A DNA stretch of 23,008 bases from a virus. The stretch spans positions 1-23,008 of IMG/VR virus record IMGVR_UViG_3300032011_000141; one strand, given 5' to 3'. Positions 7,129-15,700 of this stretch are shown here, piece after piece; positions within the stretch are counted from its first letter, which is position 1; every line of letters begins with the position of its first letter. The notes under the pieces were generated by a model that searched no databases, had not been told where the DNA came from, and saw only the letters and a list, made by a program, of their open reading frames with translations. The translations under genes were made by a program, and so were the position numbers.

Positions 7129-8412
7129 ATGGCTAATAAAAAAGAAGACAAGGTAGTGGAAGCTACTGAAGTTAAAAATGAAAACAACATCAAAGCTCCT
7201 CAAAAAGAAGTTAAAGAAGAGGGTGGAGATATGAAACTTAAAATGCCTAAGACACCAAAACAGTTCGTTAACAAAAAAGATAACGAACCTATTAAAGTTG
7301 ACTTAGATAAGTTTAAAAAAGAAGAAGTTGTTGAACCTGAGGTTACTAAAGTAAATTTAGATCAACCTAAAGAAGAGGTTAAACAAGAAGAGGTTAAAGA
7401 AGAACAACCTACTGAAGAAGTAAAAGAAGCTGAAGAAGCTCCAGTACTAGAAGAAGTTGTTGAAGAAGAACCTAAGGTAAAAACTGAAGAAGAAGTTAAA
7501 GAGGTTGTTGAAAAACAAGTTGAAAAGCTTCAAGAAAACGTAGAAGATGCTGTTAAAGAGTCACAAGAAACAGCAACTCCTTTACCAGAAAATATTCAAA
7601 AAGTTGTAGACTTTATGAATGAAACTGGTGGTACGCTTGATGAATACGTTAAGTTGAATCAAGATTATAATAACGTAGATGATAATACTTTGCTTAGAGA
7701 ATATTACAGGCAAACTAAAGGTCATCTTACTGACGATGAAATTAGTTTTATGATGGAAGATCAATTTGCTATCGATGAAGAAGCAGATGATACTAAAGAT
7801 ATAAAACGAAAAAAATTAGCGTTAAAAGAGCAAGTTGCGAACGCTAAAAGCCATTTGGAAGGCTTAAAATCCAGGTATTATGAAGAGATCAAGGCTGGTG
7901 TTAAGTTAACGCCTGATCAAAAGAAAGCCATTGATTTTTTTGATAGATACAATGAAGAGAGCGAGAGTAATCACAAATTAGCAGAGGAACAAAGAGATGT
8001 ATTTACATCCAGAACAGAACAACTGTTCAGCGATGAATTCAAAGGTTTTGAATACAACGTTGGTGATAAAAAATACAGATTCAATGTTAAGGATGCTGAT
8101 AAAGTAAAAAGTAACCAAAGTGATTTAAATAATTTTGTTGGTAAGTTCTTAGATAAGAAACAACAACTTATGGACCCACAAGGTTATCATAAAGCTTTAT
8201 TTACAGCAAACAACCCAGACGCTATAGCTAATCACTTTTATCAACAAGGAAAAGCAGATGCTATAAAAGAAAGTATGGCAAAAGCTAAAAATGTTGACAT
8301 GTCACCAAATCAACAACATCAAAATGTAGTTGCAGGAGGTACTAAATTTAAAGTGCTTAGTGGAGATGATTCTAGTAAACTTCGAGTAAAAATTAACAAA
8401 ATTAATAATTAA
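7129..8412 (+). CDS. Putative capsid scaffold protein
   Basis: 427 residues lying between portal and capsid genes, the usual scaffold position. Residues about 1-150 are a low-complexity Glu/Lys/Val region of repeated EEVKEE-like units. The middle (about 155-290) is helical with PENIQKVVDFMNETGG, a LHLTDDEISFM-like segment and KSRYYEEIK. Then come EFKGFEYNVGDKKYRFNV (about 304-321) and GYHKALFTA with FYQQGKADAIKE (about 351-385). The end is basic (KLRVKINKINN), as in scaffolds whose C-terminus binds coat protein. No HExxH, Ser-His-Asp or other protease signature was found, so a maturation protease is less likely. It would assemble inside the prohead and leave or be degraded. The family name is not certain. 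Confidence 0.65.
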   Translation: MANKKEDKVVEATEVKNENNIKAPQKEVKEEGGDMKLKMPKTPKQFVNKKDNEPIKVDLDKFKKEEVVEPEVTKVNLDQPKEEVKQEEVKEEQPTEEVKEAEEAPVLEEVVEEEPKVKTEEEVKEVVEKQVEKLQENVEDAVKESQETATPLPENIQKVVDFMNETGGTLDEYVKLNQDYNNVDDNTLLREYYRQTKGHLTDDEISFMMEDQFAIDEEADDTKDIKRKKLALKEQVANAKSHLEGLKSRYYEEIKAGVKLTPDQKKAIDFFDRYNEESESNHKLAEEQRDVFTSRTEQLFSDEFKGFEYNVGDKKYRFNVKDADKVKSNQSDLNNFVGKFLDKKQQLMDPQGYHKALFTANNPDAIANHFYQQGKADAIKESMAKAKNVDMSPNQQHQNVVAGGTKFKVLSGDDSSKLRVKINKINN

Positions 8413-8431
8413 AACTTAAAATTTAAAAACT

Positions 8432-9952
8432 ATGGCATTAGCTGGAACTGGTGCAGAATTAATGCACCTTACTCCTAGACCTATTAAAGATCTATGGGGT
8501 AGTAATTATTTAAACATCGCGGGTAACGATTTTAACTTCGCGAAACAGTTCCTTCCAGAAGTATATGAGAAAGAGGTAGAAAGATACGGTAATCGTACTA
8601 TCTCTGGTTTCTTGAAAATGGTTGGCGCTGAAATGCCTATGGCTTCGGACGAAGTCGTATGGTCAGAGCAAGGTAGAATCCATGTTGCATTTTCTGATGT
8701 AACAATCGCTCAAAACGGTCACAGTTCATCAACATTTACTTTGATCGCTGACGCAAGTGGCCCTGCTGCTTTAAGACAAACTGCTGCTCAAAAGCTAGCA
8801 TTACTTAAAGTTGGAGATACAATTGCGGTAAGCAAAGCGGGATCTACTGTTAAAGCTTATATTATTAGCAAACACGCTAGTAACCCTACTTTCGTAGCAA
8901 AACCTTATAGTGTAGCTAACTTCTCTAACGCTGGATCTGCATGGAATGCATCATCTGCGGCTGTTACAGGAATCAAGTTATTCGTTTATGGTTCTGAATA
9001 CGGAAAAGGAACTCAAAATGTAGGTAACTCAATTGACGCTAAATTTGACTCTTATAGCAATAAGCCAATTATTCTTAGAGACAAGTATAGTGTAAACGGA
9101 TCTGACACTGCTCAGATTGGTTGGGTTGAAGTTACTTCTGAGTTAGGAACTTCTGGATACTTATGGTATCTAAAATCTGAGCACGAAGCAAGATTAAGAT
9201 TTGAAGATCAATTAGAAATGGCAATGATTGAAGCTGAGAAAACTGCTTCTGGTGTAACTATTACTCCAGGTGACGTTTTCGGAGCTACAGGATTTACAGC
9301 TACTGGTTCTGAAGGTCTTTTCGCTGCGGTTGAATCAAGAGGTATTGTTTATAACGATGCTGACTTTGGTAAGCTTGGATCTGCTGACGCAGGTGAAGGT
9401 ATGGTAGAATTTGATAACATCCTTAAAGAGCTTGATAAGCAAGGTGCTATTGAAGAAAACATGATCTTCGCTAATAGAGATATTGCATTAGCAATTGACA
9501 GTATGTTAGCACAGCAAAATTCTTACGGAGCTGGTGGTACTTCTTACGGAGTATTTAACAACTCTGAAGATATGGCACTTAATTTAGGTTTCTCTGGTTT
9601 CAGAAGAGGTTCTTATGACTTCTACAAAACTGACTGGAAATACTTAAATGACAGTACTACAAGAGGTAACGCTGATGATGTAGAAGGTATTATAGTACCT
9701 GCTGGTACTTCTACTGTTTATGATCAAATTCTTGGTCAAAACGTAAAAAGACCTTTCTTACACGTTAGATATAGAGCTTCTGAAGCTGATGATAGAAGAA
9801 TGAAATCATGGATCACTGGATCTGTTGGTGGAAATTATACAAGTGATGAAGACGCAATGAACGTTCATTTCTTATCTGAGAGATGTTTATGTGTTCAAGC
9901 GGCTAACAACTTCGTATTATTGAAGAAAACTGACGCAGTACATGGTGACTAA
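8432..9952 (+). CDS. Major capsid protein
   Basis: 506 residues. Features match HK97-fold capsid proteins of crAss-like and related phages as I recall them: YGNRTISGFL (52-61), SDEVVWSEQGRIH (72-84), a long spine-type helix from about 249 (SEHEARLRFEDQLEMAMIEA), and a conserved C-terminal part (RASEADDRRMKSWITGSVGG). Residues about 88-190 are a beta-rich, Ala/Ser/Gly-rich stretch that looks like an inserted surface domain. Codons shift toward C-ending forms (AAC, TTC, GAC, ATC) compared with the neighbours, as expected for the most abundant virion protein. A strong intrinsic terminator follows. It sits after the scaffold-like gene and would form the hexamers and pentamers of the head. Confidence 0.88.
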   Translation: MALAGTGAELMHLTPRPIKDLWGSNYLNIAGNDFNFAKQFLPEVYEKEVERYGNRTISGFLKMVGAEMPMASDEVVWSEQGRIHVAFSDVTIAQNGHSSSTFTLIADASGPAALRQTAAQKLALLKVGDTIAVSKAGSTVKAYIISKHASNPTFVAKPYSVANFSNAGSAWNASSAAVTGIKLFVYGSEYGKGTQNVGNSIDAKFDSYSNKPIILRDKYSVNGSDTAQIGWVEVTSELGTSGYLWYLKSEHEARLRFEDQLEMAMIEAEKTASGVTITPGDVFGATGFTATGSEGLFAAVESRGIVYNDADFGKLGSADAGEGMVEFDNILKELDKQGAIEENMIFANRDIALAIDSMLAQQNSYGAGGTSYGVFNNSEDMALNLGFSGFRRGSYDFYKTDWKYLNDSTTRGNADDVEGIIVPAGTSTVYDQILGQNVKRPFLHVRYRASEADDRRMKSWITGSVGGNYTSDEDAMNVHFLSERCLCVQAANNFVLLKKTDAVHGD

Positions 9953-9969
9953 TCAATCATCTAATTAAT

Positions 9970-10010
9970 TAAAGGAATAGGCGCTTCGGCGCCTAGCCCT
10001 TTATTTTTAC
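9970..10010 (+). terminator. Intrinsic terminator after the capsid gene, UUCG tetraloop
   Basis: The inner stem 9978-9984 pairs perfectly with 9989-9995 (TAGGCGC/GCGCCTA) around TTCG (9985-9988), a classic stable loop closed by C-G. A 2x2 internal loop follows, then an outer stem 9970-9975 with 9998-10003, and a T-run at 10004-10008 (ATTTTT at 10003-10008). It is by far the most G+C-rich short segment in the noncoding DNA. It would partly uncouple capsid expression from the tail genes. Confidence 0.88.
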
Positions 10011-10016
10011 AAACTT

Positions 10017-10027
10017 TTTAATTATAT
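10017..10027 (+). promoter_or_regulatory. TTTAATTATAT leader after the terminator
   Basis: An exact copy of the 11-mer also at 207-217 and 7107-7117. It lies between the capsid terminator and ATG 10034. A promoter here would restart transcription for the tail genes, but it may instead be only the A/T-rich translation leader common in this genome. Confidence 0.33.
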
Positions 10028-10033
10028 TATATT

Positions 10034-10774
10034 ATGGAAAATTGGGAAATAAAAGACAGACATTATATTCTGTCTGGAATAAAACAACCCTTGGTATTTA
10101 CAGTACCAGGTAGACATTCAAGAAAAAGACCTTTACTTTGGTGGGACGATAAGAAAGGAGAACAGAGAGAACTAAGGTATGCAACAAACCAAAACTCACC
10201 GTTTGTTGATGAGCAAAAGGGTCAAGCAACTCTTGGTAGGATTGTTTTTAGAAATGGATCATTATATGTTCCTGCTAGACAACAGAACCTACAAAAACTA
10301 TTATCACTTTATCACCCTTTAAGAGGTAAAATGTATTATGAACATGATGAGGTTGAAATAGCAACAGATCAACTTGATGTTATAAACTTAGAAGTTGATG
10401 CTTTAATTGCAGCTAAACAATTATCAGTAGATGAAGCTGAAGCAATATTAAGAGTAGAGTATGGAAATCAAGTCTCTAAAATGACTTCGAAAGAAATACA
10501 AAGAGACATATTATTATTCGCTAGAAGTAGATCTGAATTATTTATGCAATTAATGGCGGATGACGATGTTCATTTAAGAAACTTTGCAATAAAAGCTGTT
10601 GAAGCTAATATTATAAAGTTATCTGGTGATAACAGATCATTCCAATGGGCAAGTAACGGTAGAAAGTTATTTGAAGTTCCTTTTGAAGAACACCCATACT
10701 CGGCTATATCTGCTTGGTTTAAAACCGATGAAGGTTTAGAAGTAGTTAAAGCTATTGAAAAAAGATTAAAATAA
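10034..10774 (+). CDS. Conserved phage protein of unknown function next to the capsid gene
   Basis: 246 residues, no signal peptide or membrane segment. The N-terminal part (1-95) is beta-rich: IKQPLVFTVPGRHSRKRPLL, RELRYATNQNSPFVDEQKGQ, GRIVFRNGSLYVPARQQNLQ. The C-terminal part (about 105-246) is helical, with NLEVDALIAAKQLSVDEAEA, KAVEANIIKL, WASNGRKLFEVPF and a final YSAISAWFKTDEGLEV helix. I recall homologues in marine phages without a function. Its place between capsid and connector genes allows a head-decoration, head-completion or nucleic-acid-associated role; none is shown. It lies between the terminator at 9970-10010 and the hairpin at 10782-10823, so it may be a separately expressed unit. 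Confidence 0.75.
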   Translation: MENWEIKDRHYILSGIKQPLVFTVPGRHSRKRPLLWWDDKKGEQRELRYATNQNSPFVDEQKGQATLGRIVFRNGSLYVPARQQNLQKLLSLYHPLRGKMYYEHDEVEIATDQLDVINLEVDALIAAKQLSVDEAEAILRVEYGNQVSKMTSKEIQRDILLFARSRSELFMQLMADDDVHLRNFAIKAVEANIIKLSGDNRSFQWASNGRKLFEVPFEEHPYSAISAWFKTDEGLEVVKAIEKRLK

Positions 10775-10781
10775 TAATCAC

Positions 10782-10823
10782 TTATAGAGGTAACCATCTC
10801 TATGAGGTGGTTACTTACTATAA
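10782..10823 (+). other. Long stem-loop without a T-tract between two structural genes
   Basis: Stem 10790-10800 pairs with 10804-10814: eleven pairs including one G-U at T10797/G10807, with a three-base TAT loop at 10801-10803. After an AG/TTA internal loop, 10782-10787 pairs with 10818-10823 for six more. No T-run follows, so this is not a typical intrinsic terminator. It may be an RNA processing or stability element ahead of the connector gene at 10834. Confidence 0.6.
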
Positions 10824-10833
10824 ATAACAAAAT

Positions 10834-11613
10834 ATGGCAGTCAACGTAGATACAGTATATCAAAGAGTATTAGCAATAGCAAATAAAGAACAAAGAGGTT
10901 ATATAACACCTCAAGAGTTTAACTTATTAGCTAATCAAGCTCAAATGGACATATTCGAGCAATACTTTTATGATTTAGATCAATTTAGAAATAAACCAGG
11001 AAACGATACTACGTATTCTGACATGATAGATTTGATCGAGGAAAAAATAGATATTTTTGAAAGATATAGAGAACCAGTTGTAATGTCTAGCCAAACAGGT
11101 GAAACAGGACAAGGTACTTTACCTTTTTATTACAGAATGGGTGAATTATATTCTTTATGTAATAATCAATTTTTAGAAATAGAAAAAATACCTCAAAATG
11201 AAATTCATCACATATTAAACTCACCTTTAACAGAACCTACAGTTAATAGACCTGTATATGTTAGAACTAGTAGTGTTGTACCTAGAGATAATTCAGGTAA
11301 CACTCAAACATCAACACAGCAAAACGAAATAGGTTTATCAAGATCAATACAAATTTATCCAACAACTATAACAAGCAACGTAGTGTGTAACTATATAGCT
11401 AGACCTTCTGATGTAGAATGGTCTTATACAACTGTATTAGATGAAGCATTATATAACGCTAACAATAGTACAGACTTTGATCTTCATATTTCTGAAGAAC
11501 CTAACTTAATAGTAAAAATATTAGAATTAGCTGGTATAATAATCAAACAACAAGATGTATATAGTATTGCTAATCAAGAAGAGTTACAAGCTAAACAACA
11601 AGAAAAATTATAA
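10834..11613 (+). CDS. Head-tail connector (ring/adaptor) protein
   Basis: 259 residues. The N-terminus VDTVYQRVLAIANKEQRGYI (about 4-23), TPQEFNLLANQAQMDIFEQY (24-43) and onward is helical. The C-terminal half holds IQIYPTTITSNVVCNYIARP (about 173-192), then SDVEWSY, and ends with EEPNLIVKILELAGIIIK plus a Gln/Glu-rich helix. I recall this pattern in structural proteins of marine and crAss-like phages between capsid and nozzle genes, where ring proteins under the portal are encoded. It is followed after three bases by a second connector, suggesting translational coupling. The call as a connector rests on order and fold style; its exact ring level is unknown. Confidence 0.6.
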   Translation: MAVNVDTVYQRVLAIANKEQRGYITPQEFNLLANQAQMDIFEQYFYDLDQFRNKPGNDTTYSDMIDLIEEKIDIFERYREPVVMSSQTGETGQGTLPFYYRMGELYSLCNNQFLEIEKIPQNEIHHILNSPLTEPTVNRPVYVRTSSVVPRDNSGNTQTSTQQNEIGLSRSIQIYPTTITSNVVCNYIARPSDVEWSYTTVLDEALYNANNSTDFDLHISEEPNLIVKILELAGIIIKQQDVYSIANQEELQAKQQEKL

Positions 11614-11616
11614 TAA

Positions 11617-12789
11617 ATGGGATTATTAGGAGCAACAACACAAGAGTCATACTATAATCAGTCATATAGTTGGGATACAGCTAATGGTAGTTTAACATCG
11701 TTTAATTTACCTGATAGTGCATTTCCATCTGAAAGACCGACGCAACAATCTCAGATAAGAGTATTTATAGATGGTATTGAGATAATATCTAGTAACTATA
11801 CTTACAATGGAACTGGTGGAGCGGATACAACTGTTGATAACAGTTATAATCTTGTTTTTACTAGCTCTGGTGTAAACACAACTGTGCAAGCTTCAACTGG
11901 AGCACCATTAAATGGTTTAGTGGTAACATTACAGGAAACAAATCCATCAGAACAATATGGCACGTATCAGTATATAGGTATTAAAGATTTAGTAAATAAC
12001 TTTATAATATCTTATGTTGGTTTAGATAAGATAATACATAAAGTGAAAAGAGCTGATGTTTATTTCCATGCTCAAAGATGTATTGCTGAACTTAGTTATG
12101 ATACATTAAGATCAGAGAAATCACAAGAAGTTGAGATCGGTCCTGATCTGACTATGATAATGCCACAAGATTTTGTTAGTTATATAAAACTTTCAAGATT
12201 AAGTAATGATGGAATTGAACAACCACTTTATCCAGCTAGACAAACAAGTAATCCTACCTCAATTTTACAAGATGGAGATTTTAACTATCTATTTGATACT
12301 GATGGTAGTTTATTAGTACAAAGAGATTCTGACACATGGGAAGAATTCAAAAACTCTGGTAACAGTAGGTTAAATGATAATATAAATGAAGAAAATGATG
12401 ATGTAGATCAAACATTTTTCTTAGGAGGTAGATATGGTATAAACCCAGAAAACGCCTCTTCAAATGGTCTTTTCTATATTGATTCAGCTAGAGGTATGAT
12501 AAACTTTAGCTCACAGTTAAGCGGAGAGACAGTTATATTAAAATATATAAGTGATACGTTAGGTACTGACGGTGAAATGCAAGTTCACAAATTTGCTGAA
12601 GAAGCTGTATACAAATGGATCGCGCATGCTATTCTAGCAATTAGAGTAAATACACCTGAGTATTTAGTAGCAAGATTTAAAAAAGAGAGATTTGCTGAGA
12701 TGCGTAAAGCTAAACTAAGATTATCTAACTACAAAGCTGAAGAGCTTACACAGATAATGAGAGGTAAATCTAAGCACATAAAACACTAA
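11617..12789 (+). CDS. Tail adaptor protein with a fibre-docking-like N-terminal domain
   Basis: 390 residues in two parts. Residues about 10-110 look like a small beta domain: YSWDTANGSLTSFNLPDSAF, IRVFIDGIEIISSNYTY, then NGLVVTLQETNPSE. This order resembles the N-terminal virion-binding domain of T7 gp17-type fibres ('dGs...F...vdG..v...ytf...V.i.R.T'). Residues about 115-390 resemble T7 gp11/P22 gp4-like adaptors: a helix through KVKRADVYFHAQRCIAELSY, LTMIMPQDFVSYIKLSRL, a beta segment, and a C-terminal helical pair (EEAVYKWIAHAILAI and FKKERFAEMRKAKLRL). It would form a ring linking portal to nozzle. Three bases separate its stop from the nozzle start. The adaptor part is firmer than the fibre-like part. 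Confidence 0.62.
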   Translation: MGLLGATTQESYYNQSYSWDTANGSLTSFNLPDSAFPSERPTQQSQIRVFIDGIEIISSNYTYNGTGGADTTVDNSYNLVFTSSGVNTTVQASTGAPLNGLVVTLQETNPSEQYGTYQYIGIKDLVNNFIISYVGLDKIIHKVKRADVYFHAQRCIAELSYDTLRSEKSQEVEIGPDLTMIMPQDFVSYIKLSRLSNDGIEQPLYPARQTSNPTSILQDGDFNYLFDTDGSLLVQRDSDTWEEFKNSGNSRLNDNINEENDDVDQTFFLGGRYGINPENASSNGLFYIDSARGMINFSSQLSGETVILKYISDTLGTDGEMQVHKFAEEAVYKWIAHAILAIRVNTPEYLVARFKKERFAEMRKAKLRLSNYKAEELTQIMRGKSKHIKH

Positions 12790-12792
12790 AAT

Positions 12793-15700
12793 ATGCCAGA
12801 ATTTAAACATCACTTTCGTGCAGGTAAAATGAATAAAGACCTGGACGAGAGATTAGTACCTAATGGAGAATACAGAGATGCCCAGAATATAGAGATTTCT
12901 ACATCTGAAGGTAGTGATGTAGGTAGTGTTCAAAACGTTAGAGGTAATACTAAAATAAGCGGTAAAACATATAATGATAACACTCAAAGTATAACGGCTA
13001 ATTGGGGATCTAAATTTGGCTTAACAAATCCAGTGTGTATAGGACATGTGCTAAATAACGAGACTGATAAGATATATTGGTTTATATCTGCTGATGAAGC
13101 TGATTGTATTGCAGAGTATGATGACGCTAAGGGTATAATATCACCTGTTTTAGTAGATGCTAATAATATATTAAATTTTACATCTGACCAGTATATAACT
13201 GGTATTAATGTTTTAGATGGTATGTTATTTTGGACTGATAATAATTCTGAACCTAAAAAAATAGATATTGAAGTATTCAAGTCAGGTTGTAATGGAGATT
13301 TTACAACACATACTAAATTTACTGGAGAAGTAATACTATCTACTCAATTATCCGCTGCTTCTGCTTTTACAGAAGAACACATAACAGTTGCTAAGCAAGC
13401 ACCAATAACAGCACCTACAATAGCAATGTCCGCATCTAAAAGAGGTGGTAATGGTACAGGTACATCACCTGTATTAGTTACTAACTCTTCAGCTTCATTA
13501 TTTGCTGATATAGATGGTAATGGTAAAACTTCTGGAACTTCAGTAGCATTAACATTTTCACCACAATCTGTTTTTCAAACTGGTGATATATTAGTTTTAA
13601 CAGCAACATATGAAGAATTAGATTCAGCTATAGATTACGAAATAAAAGTTAGAGTAACTAGTGTATCAAATAGTGGTGGTAGTGCTAACTGTAAAATACA
13701 AAGTATACCAGTAGAAGTAGCTTATATTGCTTTACCATGGGAAGCTTTATTAGAAGAAGAGGGCGTGTTGTTTGAAAAGAAAATGGTAAGGTTTGGTTAT
13801 AGATGGAAATATACAAGTGGTGAATATTCAGTATTTTCTCCATTTAGTGAATTAGCTTTTTTACCAACGACCTTTGAATACTTATCATCAGATGGTCACA
13901 ATGTAGGTATGATAAATACTTTAAGAGATTTAACTATAACAATACCCTCATCTGGACCCGTTGATGTAGAGGAAGTTGATATATTATACAAAGAATCTAA
14001 CAACAATAATGTATATGTTGTAGACACATTAAAAAGAGACTCATATAATACTTTTGATTTATCTTATAAATTAGAATCAGAATTAATAGGTAAAGTAGTA
14101 GAGTCAAACCAAATGTTAAGGCCTTGGGATAATGTTCCAAGAAAAGCTAAAGCTCAAGAGATAACAGCTAATAGATTAATATACGCTAACTATCAACAAC
14201 AATACGATATACCTAAGTATAATTTACCAGATATTACGTTAAGCGTTGATACGGCGGATATAACAACTGTTAAAGAACCTGAATTATCTATAAAGTCACT
14301 TAGGACATATCAAGCTGGTATTGTTTATCTTGATAAATACAATAGACAAACACCTGTATTTACAAGTCAATCAGCTTCTAGACAAGTACCTAAAGCATTT
14401 GCTGAAAAAGTTAGTACACTAAAAGTACAAGCTAGTAACACACCTCCTAGTTGGGCCACACATTTTAAATATTATATAAAAGAAACATCTAACGAGTATT
14501 ACAACTTATCAATGGATAGATATTATCTAGCTGAAGATGGTAATGTTTGGTTAAGTTTTCCTTCATCTGAAAGAAATAAAATAGCAGAAGATAGTTATAT
14601 AATATTAAAGAAACAACACGATTCAGATGAATTTGTTGGTACAAAAGCTAGATATAAAGTATTAGATATACAAAATGAAGCTCCTGATTTTATTAAACTA
14701 ACCAAAAAAGCTATTGGTAAAGTTGATGGTGAAACTGCTGCTGCTAACCTACCTCAAATTGGTGCTACAACATTTAGATTTAGAGGTCCTGATCCATTAG
14801 ATAATCCTAGTTTTGCAAAAGCATTTACATCAGATGGTTTAGTACAGATTAGTGTTAGTGGTCAAAAAACAGATAGATATAATATAGTAAGTGGTGGTTA
14901 TACTGGTCAAGAAGATACTAACAATGGTTCAAAACATGTATATGAAGTTAGTATTGATGAGCCTTTAAAAGAAGGTGAAACTATGTTAGCTAACTTATCC
15001 CTAGCATCTAGTAATGGTAGTAGTGGTACGTCATTATCAATAATACTTTTTGAAGAAAAGTTTGAAAGAAAACCAGAATTTTATGGTAGATTTTTTGCAA
15101 AGATAAATAGAGATTCTGAGTTTGATACTAATATTATAGAGACATACCCAGATGTACAAGCTGAGTTTGGAATATCAAATAGTAGACAGATATTTGATAA
15201 TGCTCCCAACACTGGTCCAGGTGATGGTACGCAGGCAGCTTCTTGGTACGATACCAGATCTAAACATAATAAAGTACAATCAGCAAATAATGGTCACCCT
15301 GTTTTAGGTAGTAGGTTTATGACGGTACTTTGGGCTGGCGCACCTAAAGATAAAGATAGAAGTTTTGATAAATCAAACACTATAAATTCTTGGTTAAAAG
15401 CTTTATCAACAGCTGGTACTTTATTTAGAATGAAAGGATCTAGCTCAAATAATACTAGTGAAGTATATAAGGTTATAGGTTGTACAGTAACTTATAAATA
15501 TAGAAGAACTGGTAGAAAAAGATTACAAAGTAGTAAACGTAGACACTACAGAATAGAGTTTGAACATCATCTTAATAAAACTCCATATGAAGATACATTT
15601 ACTTTTAGTAGTGATAAAATAGATGAAATACAAATTGTAGAAAAAGTTATAAGTAGTGATAACGAAGTTTTAACATCTGATAACCCGGCAATTTGGGAAA

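Noticed and set aside
10570-10863. Antisense open frame of 97 codons spanning the hairpin
   Set aside because: It overlaps two real genes on the other strand and gives no recognisable protein.
12984-13280. Antisense open frame of 98 codons inside the nozzle gene
   Set aside because: It falls wholly in the conserved N-terminal coding part of the nozzle and has no recognisable product.
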